Source: Symsagittifera roscoffensis
Taxonomy: Eukaryota; Xenacoelomorpha; Acoela; Convolutidae
Length of the DNA stretch: 64,000 bases
NCBI RefSeq assembly: GCF_963678635.1
Contig: NC_087065.1
Coordinates: 67,177,374-67,241,373 of the forward strand
Reading direction: 5' to 3'
Each line of letters starts with the position of its first letter. The stretch's first letter is position 1. Both the position numbers and the translations under genes were made by a program. Shown in pieces: positions 1 through 8,141 of the stretch. The notes beneath the pieces were generated by a model. The model did not search any database. It saw only the letters and a list, made by a program, of their open reading frames with translations, and was not told the origin of the DNA.

Positions 1-1927
1 CGTGTGCACAGTCTTCCAAGAACACAGTTCTGGTTGCATTTCTTTTTTCTTGTCAATAGTGACTGCTTTAACCAATAGAACAATTGATTTCAGAGAGTCG
101 AAAGCCTGTTTATAAGTGAAGTTGATATCCAATGCAAAAAGCTGCACTAAGCATTGCTGCATGAAGGCTATTTTTGGCAGTGTTTCTAATGACGATGCTG
201 CTGCTTTTTTCAAATAAGCCGAAAACGCTTTCCGCGCAATTTCTTGGTAGTATTGTTCCATGTCTAGCTTCGCTATTCGTTCAAGTAAAAGAAATGAACT
301 GATTTCAAGTTCATGGTTCGATCTATCCGCCCAGCATTCGGAAACGACTTTCACAACCTGGTTCACAACTTTCGGGTAACACCTTAAACAATCAATTTAT
401 ACAAGAATATTAACCGGACTGATTCCAGATGTAAGAAAAATTTGGTATAAAATCAACCCCTTTCTATTCCAAAACGAGGTATTAAGCAGTTTTGATATCA
501 GCATTTGTTCAACAGTCAAATTGGTCATTACCCCCTAAAACACTTACATCAGGTAATTCCTCATGACAAGGAGATGCTTCAATATCTTATATGTCAGAGG
601 CTGCTGAAGAGACGCTTCCACAATTTTACTACACGATGTGAAATATTTGTTCAGAGGTGTCGCAATGTTGACCCATTTGGGAAGGCTGTTATAAGGCATA
701 TCTCTCTTATCGGCCACTTTTGTTCCCAGTAGTTTATTCAAAGTTGGTTTCAAGTGCAATGCTGCCAGATCCACGATCGAAGCCAGAAGTAAATCATCTG
801 CTTCGTGGTTCTCGCCAGAGGCAATTTTCAGTTTAGACGCATTTGATCCATACGCAGCAACCATGGGTGACGAAACCTGTCAGTACCACAGAATGATCAG
901 AAAAAAAACTTTCGAGACTCACCGTGTTTACTTCTAAAACCTTTTTTGTTTCGAAAAAACTTTCAACCGACCAACCCTAAAACCGTTTAGTCCCAATTAT
1001 ATCAACTAATATTTTTTTGCCATACTATAATTAAACCAAAGAGGGAGCACTGGGTCTACAGATTACTGTTTGAAATTCACAAAAACGAGATCCAATTCAG
1101 AAGCTCAACTAAGTAAGCCGTCATTTCCACTTTGTCTTAGTCATTGAAGTGCTCTGTTAAGAAAGTCGAATTTGAAAAGAAAGAAAAAGAAGTCGTCAAA
1201 ACTTCAATGAGCGTGAAATAATATTTCATTGCATTGTTTATTGAAGTTCAATTCCGTATTTCTCCATTTTTTTTTTTCAAAAAAAAACTATAATCCGTTC
1301 GCGTCGCATATGTCATTTTGTCGAAAACGAGAGCATAAAGTCGAAATTATTGTTTTCACACATTGAAATACACGCAAAGTCTAAAAAATACCTGAACAAA
1401 GGCACGCATAAGACTTCTGCAGGTTGCTATAGTAGCCGAATTACTCTCAAACAACTTGGTCCACTTTTTCACTCCTCTGATTAGTGATTGATCGACAACA
1501 TCATCTGGTTCATCGGCATCGTCAAAATCATCGGCGTCATTTTCATCTCCGACAAACTCCGACTCTTTCTTATCTAGGTCGGATTCATCTGCTTCGGCTT
1601 CACTGTCGTCTAGATCCCCATCTTCGACATTTAGTAAATTGGGATCTTCATTTTCCAAAAACTTTGCGAAAGCTTCATCTTCCCCATGCAAAAGCTTACT
1701 TACCTTGCCAGCTGGTTCATCATCTGACTCTAAACACATCACAACTTCTGATTTTCAAGAAACAGCTTTTGATTTAATGGTCATAAAGTTGACAACTTGC
1801 CTTCTATTTCTGCAGATAACTTCGTGGACTTTACTTTCTTGATATTCTTTTTCTTAGATTTGGTTTCCTTGACTATGTTATAATCGCCACCTTCAAACGA
1901 ACCAAAGAACTCGTCGATGGGTTCCAT
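1..1927 (-). CDS. pro-2: NOC2-family nucleolar complex protein (pro-2 orthologue), partial
   Basis: Noc2 proteins escort pre-60S ribosomal particles through the nucleolus and nucleoplasm in complexes with Noc1/Noc3. The C. elegans orthologue is pro-2. Four exons join in frame: 1927-1801, 1729-1392, 876-548 and 382-1, the last running off the window (about 391 codons seen; the family is usually about 700). Exon 2 holds the family's N-terminal pattern (EAFAKFLENEDPNLLN), a long acidic stretch, and then VKKWTKLFESNSATIATCR. Exon 3 holds DLAALHLKPTLNKLL. Exon 4 holds CYPKVVNQVVKVV and IAFMQQCLVQLFALDINFTY, matching the conserved Noc2 core. Introns are 71, 515 and 165 bp. Intron 1 begins GC (AGAAG|GCAAGT) and ends TTTAG; the reading frame supports it. 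The start is the first ATG of exon 1, just after a possible trans-splice acceptor. Family assignment is confident; exact splice sites are inferred. Confidence 0.85.
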
Positions 1928-1933
1928 GTCTAA

Positions 1934-1940
1934 CTAAAAG
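1934..1940 (-). promoter_or_regulatory. candidate trans-splice (spliced leader) acceptor of pro-2
   Basis: The minus strand reads CTTTTAG six bases before the ATG of the NOC2 gene, which resembles a nematode 3' splice/trans-splice site. Its position fits a short trans-spliced 5' UTR. No transcript evidence is available. Confidence 0.35.
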
Positions 1941-2140
1941 CTGGGTTACGTTGCAGCATTTAGACAACCGCATATTCATACTCGTCAGTGGGCAGACAAA
2001 CACTATATCAACCAGAAAAGCAACAAGGAGAAAATAACAATAGTAAACGATTAATCCGAAGTATCAGAATAACCGAGGTTACAGTCAGGAGTCCCTTAAA
2101 CCTATATTCCAGTCAAAATACTATGAACTTTCCAGATAAG
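1941..2140. other. intergenic DNA upstream of pro-2
   Basis: About 200 bp separates the pro-2 start from the edge of the E2 LTR remnant. No repeat or ORF is seen. It must contain the proximal promoter unless the LTR supplies it. Confidence 0.5.
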
Positions 2141-2640
2141 TCTAACAATCGCCCGGAAATACATTTGTTGTTGTTGTTGGGGATTCACAGCACTGCTGTT
2201 GGGATTCTTGGTCCCGGCGTCTTCTCTAAAACAATGTCCACTTGTTTCTGCACGTGATACCGACGGAAAATACAGCTAGGTTCTAAAACGACTGGCTAGC
2301 GTCTAAACACAGCTCTACATGCTTTTCACAGTCTCTGCCAAAGCCAGTTCTTTTGGTGGTCTTTCTAACATCGGGTCGACAAAAACGTTACTGTTTCCGG
2401 CTTCGATCAGAACGCTCTAATTAACCGAATAACATGCAAAAATAGTGAGCTCATGGCTGGGTCTCAGTATCCCCAGACCACGAGGTCACTCCTAAAAACA
2501 GGGCTACAACTTATTTATTATATTACTATTGTTTTTGTTCAGTAGATAAAAATCATCATCTCCATCGAGGATGGATCAACCCTTTCCCTTAACTCCTAGC
2601 TTCTCATGATCTGAAAATGAATTTAGATGTTAATTGAAAT
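2141..2640 (-). repeat. 3' LTR remnant of old element E2 (truncated)
   Basis: The sequence aligns with the E2 5' LTR at 44308 and the E1 LTR at 3817: the CGCCCGGAA start, CGACGGAAAAT, the GACTGGCTAGCGTCTAAAC block, the AATAAA signal (minus strand, near 2515) and the GATGGATCAACCC block. The leading TGTAAC has decayed to TCTAAC. Alignment stops near 2633 (TTAATTGA) and resumes in the 3' internal region (CTTTTATCCACGTCA), so roughly half of the LTR plus the polypurine-tract region is deleted. A 92-bp insertion interrupts it at 2165-2256. Confidence 0.8.
2165..2256. repeat. 92-bp insertion inside the E2 3' LTR
   Basis: Every other E1/E2 LTR copy runs from CGGAAGTACAT or CGGAAGATACAT straight into ATCGACGG. 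Here a segment beginning with a (TTG)n run and ending near GCACGTG is inserted between those two blocks. No terminal inverted repeats were seen. Its origin is unknown. Confidence 0.55.
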
Positions 2641-3344
2641 CACTTTTATCCACGTCATATCGACTCACTGCAAAATACAAATAACACCACACTACACTAT
2701 TATAGCCATCAAAATTCTACCACCAATCTGCACTTTCGAGGATATGACTTAAGAATAAAAAAAATTTCTGAATTCTAATGTCTATGTCCCGTTTTAAAAC
2801 TTTTTCTCCTAGGTTTAAAAAGCGTTGGGACGCAGGACGGTACTGCCAACCACCAAATTAAAATTATTCTACTAAGCTTCTTCCCTTCGGAAATTTAGTT
2901 GTTATTCGTCCTGAATATTAAAAGTAAGGAACTCGGTGGTTAGAAGGAACAATGAAATAATCGCCCTCTTCCAGAGATCACCCAGGCCATTTTTGTCACC
3001 ACAAAGGGATCAGTCATCTTAGTTGATTAAAAACAATCATGCAGGCTGGAATACTTAGTATACTCTCCACTTAAGCCTTTCTAAATAAATAGTAAGTGAC
3101 TATAAAGCCACTAACTGAAATCAAAAAGCAAATTTATAAATGCAACAAACTCTTTAATCTTCAAAGTCAACTAAATGTTTTCTCTTCAGTTTCAATTGCA
3201 AATTTAGTTGCTTTGCCTCTCATTTGAGTTTTTCTCACACAAAACAATTCTGAGTTTTAAACACTTCTCTTTTGTTGCTTCTTTGTTTCTTTCTTTGTTT
3301 TGGTCGTTTAGAAGTTCTAAAACTACTAAATTCTTCTATTTTTT
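2641..3344 (-). mobile_element. E2 3' non-coding region
   Basis: This is homologous to the E1 interval 4830-5507 (CGACTCACTGCA block, the conserved TTAAAAAGCGTTGG-like block, TCCTGAATATTAAAA, ACAATCATGCAGGCTGG). It links the last ORF to the LTR. No coding region is supported. Confidence 0.75.
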
Positions 3345-3816
3345 TTTCTTTTCGCATCTTGTTTTTCGGCTATTTTTCAATGCTCCATCTCCTCCTCCTC
3401 CTGCGACATTGACTCCGCACTTTCAGTCTCAGTGTCTTGCAACACGTCGGTAGCTATTCTGACGCTTTGGGAGGCAGTCCTTCAACACTTCTGCTCTTCT
3501 ACTCTTTGTTTGCAACAAGGTAGAGGATCAACGTTAGTCTCCTTTTTTCGACAGAAGCTGTTGTGGAGGCACAACGTCACGTTTCTCTCCAAGTCTTCCT
3601 TGAACATTTCTTCTCTTTCTGTCCTGTCACAATGACTTGTCCTAGACGTCCTCTTCACTGCGGTGGTTACTGCATTCCGAGGAGTTATACAAAAACTCGC
3701 TTGAAAGCTCCTGCTCCAATGTCCAGCTGATACGCACTGTACACTCTTCTGTGCTTCGACATATGCTTCTTGGCCTATTCGTACAACCATGCAGTCATGT
3801 TGACTCTGATCCATGG
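3345..3816 (-). pseudogene. E2 accessory polyprotein, C-terminal fragment
   Basis: The minus-strand translation matches the C-terminus of the E1 ORF4 block: RNAVTTAVKR, then DLERNVTLCLHNSFCR, then VDPLPCCKQRVEEQKC. It is cut at 3816 by the E1 insertion, and the rest of the same gene continues at 28406. Indels break the frame before the normal C-terminus. The cysteine-rich tail is retained. Confidence 0.8.
3812..3816. repeat. target-site duplication of E1, left copy
   Basis: CATGG at 3812-3816 immediately precedes the LTR, and CATGG recurs at 28406-28410 immediately after the other LTR. Removing E1 and one copy restores a continuous match to the homologous E1 coding sequence near 5980. Five bp is typical of Ty3/Gypsy integrases. 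Confidence 0.85.
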
Positions 3817-4093
3817 TGTAACATTCGCCCGGAAGATACATATCGACGGATAACAAAACTAAGTCTTAAGATACTGGCTAGCGTCTAAACAGAGCTTTGC
3901 ATGTTTTTCACCGTCTCTACCAAGCCAGTACTTTTCGGTGGTCTTTTCTAACATCGGGTCGACAAAAACGTTACTGTTCTCCGGCTTCGACCAGAACGCT
4001 CAAATTAACTGAATTACATACAAAAATAGTGAGCTCATGGCTGGGTCTCAGTATCCCCAGACCACGAGGTCACTCCTAAAAACAGGGCTACTA

Positions 4094-4099
4094 TTTATT
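4094..4099 (-). promoter_or_regulatory. poly(A) signal AATAAA in E1 3' LTR
   Basis: The minus strand reads AATAAA within a block (ATATAATAAATAGT) kept in every E1/E2 LTR copy in the window. It is placed to terminate the genomic RNA near the R/U5 boundary. Confidence 0.55.
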
Positions 4100-4387
4100 A
4101 TATTACTATTGTTTTTGTTCAGTAGATAAAAATCATCATCTCCATCGAAGATGGATCAACCCTTTCCCCCAACTCCTAGCTTCTCATCCTTATCAAAATG
4201 AATCTAGATATTAATTAAATTCAAGTCAGGACATGACAGGAAGCTAAAAGTTCACACGAGTCAATAAAAGTTTTCCGTCCCGAGACCCTTCCGGATTCTT
4301 GAATCCGCTGAATCAAGCCCGTTGATCTCGATTTCTTCCCAATCCGGAAGGCTGGTTTCTTACCCTTCACCGTTGTTCGCAACGGCC

Positions 4388-4419
4388 TTGCAACTATTGT
4401 AGCAGCACAATAGTTGCAA
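4388..4419. other. 13-bp stem, 6-nt loop inverted repeat in E1 3' LTR
   Basis: TTGCAACTATTGT, loop AGCAGC, then ACAATAGTTGCAA, a perfect 13-bp stem. The same hairpin geometry occurs in the E2 LTR (44877-44908) with compensatory substitutions, and an unrelated-sequence hairpin sits at the equivalent place in the E3 LTR. Confidence 0.8.
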
Positions 4420-4730
4420 CTCGGAACGTTCTCTGCAATCTGCTGCTGTTTTTCAATCACGATTGTCGTTGCTATCGTCAGCGCAACTAATGTTGTTGTG
4501 TTTTCTCTCTCGTTTTTTGTTAAAAATGGCCGTTTCAGCATTTCTCAGAAATGTTACGTCATCACTTCGAAAATTTAAAATTTTAAAATACGGGAATATC
4601 CTGACCTTCACCGTTCTGCTAATCATCCGAATAACGTCGTTAATCCTTCAAAATCATTAATTCGGAAGGTTCACTGCTAAAATTTCGAAGTCTGCAGAGA
4701 TTTCATTTTGGCCATTCTGGTCGAATGTCA

Positions 4731-5507
4731 CATACTCCCTGGACAGTCCGGTCAATGTCCTCATTGAATCGCGCAATATTCGTAAAATGGTTACAGTGTC
4801 ATCGAACAGAATTTACAAAATGCACGAAATTACTTTTATCCACGTCACATCGACTCACTGCAGAATATAAATGGCATCATACTACATCACTATAGCCTTC
4901 AAATTCTTTCATTAATCTGCACATTGAGGATATGACTTAAGATAAAACATTTTTTCTGACTTCCAGTGTCAATGTCCCGATTAGAACTTTTTCTCCTAGA
5001 TTTAAAAGGTGTTGGCTTGCAGGACAGTCCTGCCAACCAACAAGCTAAAGTTATCCTACTATGCTCCTTCCCTTCGGAAATCTTGCTTGTTTATTGTCCT
5101 GAATATTAAAACTAAGAAACTTTGTGGTTAGAAAGAACAATGTAATAACCTCCCTCCTCAAGAAGTTACTCAAGTTTTTCATGTCACCACAAAGTGATCA
5201 GTCTTCCTAAGTGATTAAAAACAATCATGCAGGCTGGAATATTTAAATATACTCTTCCCTTAAGCCTTTCTAAATAAATAATAAGTGTCTCTAAAGCCAC
5301 TTCTGCTAAAATCAAAATGCAAATTTATAAATGCAACAATTTCAAAACTCAACAAAATGTTTCAGTTTTCAATTACAACTTGGTTGCTTGGTTTCTCACT
5401 TGAGTTTTTCACACACATAAAACAATTCTGAGTTTTGACTTTTCTTCATCATTCCTTTGTTCTCTGCTTTTTTCGTCGTTTAGAAGTTCTAAAACTTCTA
5501 AATTCTT
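4731..5507 (-). other. E1 3' untranslated region with LTR-proximal primer tract
   Basis: This non-coding stretch lies between the last stop codon and the 3' LTR. In the sense direction it ends CCAGGGAGTATG immediately before the LTR. The purine-rich AGGGAG is the likely but short plus-strand primer. E3 has a matching GGTGAGTATC in the same place, so the block is conserved. No ORF is supported. Confidence 0.6.
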
Positions 5508-8141
5508 CTAATTTTCTTTCTTGTTGCCTCTTGTTTTCTCGACCATTCGTCGATGTTCCATTTCCTCCTCCTGTGATGCTGACTCCGCACTTTCGGTTTC
5601 CGTGTCTTGTAGCACGTCGTTGGCTATCCTGACGCTGTTGGAAGCCGTCCTCCAACACTTCTGCTCTTCTACCCTCTGTTTACAGCAAGGTAGGGGATCC
5701 ACGTTGGATTCTCTGTTTCTACAGAAGCTGTTGTGGAGACACAACGTCACGTTTCTCTCCAGATCTTCTTTCAGCATCTCTGCCTTCTCATTTCCACTAC
5801 GCTCACTTGTCCTGGAAATTCTCTTCACAGCGGTGGTCACTGCATTCCGATGGGTCACGAAAGCTCGCTTGAAAGCTCCTGCCCCAATGTCCAGCTGATA
5901 TTCACTGTATACTCTGCCATGCTTCGACATATGCTTTTTCGCATACTCGTACAACCATGCAGTCATGTTAGCTCTGAACCATGGCATCAATCGTTTTCTC
6001 GCCCATATCTTCTTCACTTCCATCGGAATGTTTAGAACTTTGCACATTGTCTCAAAAAGATCTAAATCTTTTAGACAATCTAATTTCCGCAATTGTTCTC
6101 TCGTCGGCGCCTCCCGTCTATTATTTTCTCTCACATGAGCTTCCAGCCATCGTATTGCCATCATAACTCCCACTATCACTATTGTTATGGGCTGTGATGA
6201 ATCTGGTAAACCCATGGAGAGCAGCTCTCCAGAGTCCCAGATCAACACCAGATTACTACGCTTGGGATACCACCAGGTCTGCAGCAAGCAGTGGCAAGGA
6301 AACTCGTCATGTGTCAACATGATGCTCCTCCAATTACGTTTTCCCGAAGCTTCCAGCAATGGTTCCACTTCCATCATCACTCGGTGGATTTCATCATTCT
6401 CATCTACTGCATTGTAATCTGAGACAGTTGATCCTCTCTGTTTCTGTTTTTCGAAGTCACTGAAGTTCCCGCTCACATATCCCATGAACTTTTTTCCTAG
6501 TATTGACTCCAACTCTTCTTTGGTTCTCTCTGGAATTGCTGAGAACATCTTACATAGTAACTCGTAAGACTTTTCAGACATTCTCGCCAATCTCACACAC
6601 TTCGGCACTGAGAAGGCTTGATCCACAATCGTTCTTGTACTCTTCACGTCCACAGCTACGAAATGTACAGGATATCTGCTCTTGCACATTGGAGCCAACG
6701 TTGAGCCCACCAAATATCGTGCTCCTGATTGTCTACAATAAGTTTCGCTGTGTCTGATGTTCAACTCTGTTTCGATTGCTTCCCTCCATTTTCCTATGTA
6801 TTTCTGCTCAGTGTGCAGAACTCCTGGGAATACTTCTACGCTGATGGCTGTGACCATCTCATGTTTCTGTTCTAGATTCAATAGTGACTCTAAAGAACCA
6901 AACATGCTGTAGAATCCTAGTGCAGTCACTAGATTCACATCGGTTCCTCCATGGCAATCTGCTATCAGTTCCGTTTCAGTTCTTGCTTTCATCACTACAT
7001 TTCCAAACAATACTGTCAATTGCTTGTGTTGTTTCTCCAGGGTTTTCACACAGTCTAGACCTCCACAAACATGACCCTCCAGTCCACAGACTTCCGCCAG
7101 ACAGCTACCAGGTTTGACCCAGTCTTCTGGTCCCCAGCCAGGCAACTCTACTTTATCTTCTCCGTTGCTCTTAGAGGCTGTTATCATCACATTATATATG
7201 ATGTTAAGGTCACGCAGGTTACAGTCTGCATTCAGTTCCCTCTGTACGTCTTGTGTCGCCCGTAATATTGAGTCAGCGTTGGGACTAGGACACCATGATG
7301 GCCTCATCAATTCCCACACTGCCATCAAGCTCGTTCTCAGTAATTCATCTGAGAATCCCAACCCAAACTCCACTCTCTTGTCGGATTTTGGTACTGAAGG
7401 TGCAGTCACCTCTTCTTCCAAGACCAGTCCCAATTTGGCCTGTGGATTGTTAACGCTCTTGATCGTTACAATTCTGGACGTCCAGAATCTTAGTAACACC
7501 GCCTGCTCATAATCAAAGAAGCAATCACGTATGTCTTCACTCAGGAAAGGATTGTACGCTATCCCTATGATCCCAGATACGTAGCTATATGACTTCTTCT
7601 TGATCGGTCCACAGTATTCACTGGATTTCGGCAATGCTCCCATAGATTCTTTAGTGAGTCTCAGCTCCTTGTTTGAGAATCTCCTGATTTCATCTATTTT
7701 TTTCATGGGTTCCAATTCTTCAGGTTCTTTCATGTTCACCCTCATCGGTTTACTTTGCTGCATGTCCAGCAGTGCTAGCAAGAACAAGGCTTTCGTTCGC
7801 TCATCGCCTTCCCTCAACATTTTAACACAAGTGTTTAATGCAGGTACTGAAATCTGCTCTATCAGGAATCGAATGAAACAGAGAGCGTCTCTCCGCTTTG
7901 CACACGCTACTGCTGCTCCCTCCTGGACTATCAGATCCCTCAGATTCGTCATAAGGAAATCTTTTTCCTCCTTTGATCTCTTCCTTTCTTCTGAATCATA
8001 TTCTTCGCGAGTCAGTCCCATCATGCAGAGGCGAACCTGAGTTGTAACTCTGTCCTTACGTAAGGCACTGCCACGAGAGCATGTACTCTTGGCGTAGTCC
8101 TCATTTCTTCTTCGAAATACCTCAATACTACTGCTTTCCAT
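5508..8141 (-). CDS. ORF4 block: C-terminal part of the E1 accessory polyprotein
   Basis: An 877-codon open block. It overlaps ORF3 by 121 bp, but the first 30 or so codons are a frame artefact: E2 and E3 read from the ORF3 frame straight into this sequence (TGLTRE-type region), and E1 has lost one base in the codons just before it. It is therefore best read as the C-terminal part of one long ORF3 product. The body is mixed alpha/beta with no signal peptide and no convincing transmembrane helix, so it is not an envelope. The C-terminus is cysteine-rich (CLHNSFCR, then LPCCKQRVEEQKC) and highly charged; this tail recurs in E2 and in altered form in E3. I do not recognise a family for this block, and its function is unknown. 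Confidence 0.75.
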   Translation of the reverse strand: MESSSIEVFRRRNEDYAKSTCSRGSALRKDRVTTQVRLCMMGLTREEYDSEERKRSKEEKDFLMTNLRDLIVQEGAAVACAKRRDALCFIRFLIEQISVPALNTCVKMLREGDERTKALFLLALLDMQQSKPMRVNMKEPEELEPMKKIDEIRRFSNKELRLTKESMGALPKSSEYCGPIKKKSYSYVSGIIGIAYNPFLSEDIRDCFFDYEQAVLLRFWTSRIVTIKSVNNPQAKLGLVLEEEVTAPSVPKSDKRVEFGLGFSDELLRTSLMAVWELMRPSWCPSPNADSILRATQDVQRELNADCNLRDLNIIYNVMITASKSNGEDKVELPGWGPEDWVKPGSCLAEVCGLEGHVCGGLDCVKTLEKQHKQLTVLFGNVVMKARTETELIADCHGGTDVNLVTALGFYSMFGSLESLLNLEQKHEMVTAISVEVFPGVLHTEQKYIGKWREAIETELNIRHSETYCRQSGARYLVGSTLAPMCKSRYPVHFVAVDVKSTRTIVDQAFSVPKCVRLARMSEKSYELLCKMFSAIPERTKEELESILGKKFMGYVSGNFSDFEKQKQRGSTVSDYNAVDENDEIHRVMMEVEPLLEASGKRNWRSIMLTHDEFPCHCLLQTWWYPKRSNLVLIWDSGELLSMGLPDSSQPITIVIVGVMMAIRWLEAHVRENNRREAPTREQLRKLDCLKDLDLFETMCKVLNIPMEVKKIWARKRLMPWFRANMTAWLYEYAKKHMSKHGRVYSEYQLDIGAGAFKRAFVTHRNAVTTAVKRISRTSERSGNEKAEMLKEDLERNVTLCLHNSFCRNRESNVDPLPCCKQRVEEQKCWRTASNSVRIANDVLQDTETESAESASQEEEMEHRRMVEKTRGNKKEN

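Larger units (their letters stand above)
3817..4730 (-). repeat. E1 3' LTR
   Basis: Nearly identical to 27491-28405. Differences seen: C/G and TA/CGA near the GACTGGCTAGC block, C/A in GAGCTCATGG, G/A, T/C and T/G near the far end. The ends are TG...CA with an imperfect inverted repeat (TGTAACATTC versus GAATGTCA). The end at 4730 is chosen because it gives a 5-bp target duplication and because E3 has the same internal GAGTAT block abutting its LTR. Confidence 0.92.

Noticed and set aside
4731-4732. LTR ending two bases later (GAATGTCACA), giving a longer terminal inverted repeat
   Set aside because: That choice shortens the target duplication to TGG. Ending at GTCA gives the full CATGG on both sides, and the E3 LTR also ends at GTCA with a different base following.
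5508-8141. Envelope gene after pol, as in errantiviruses
   Set aside because: No signal peptide, no furin-like site, no clear transmembrane helix. The only hydrophobic run (near ITIVIVGVMMAI) is too short.
8021-8141. Programmed frameshift between ORF3 and ORF4
   Set aside because: E2 and E3 read through in one frame, so the E1 break is better explained as a one-base loss. It would be reconsidered if intact copies share it.
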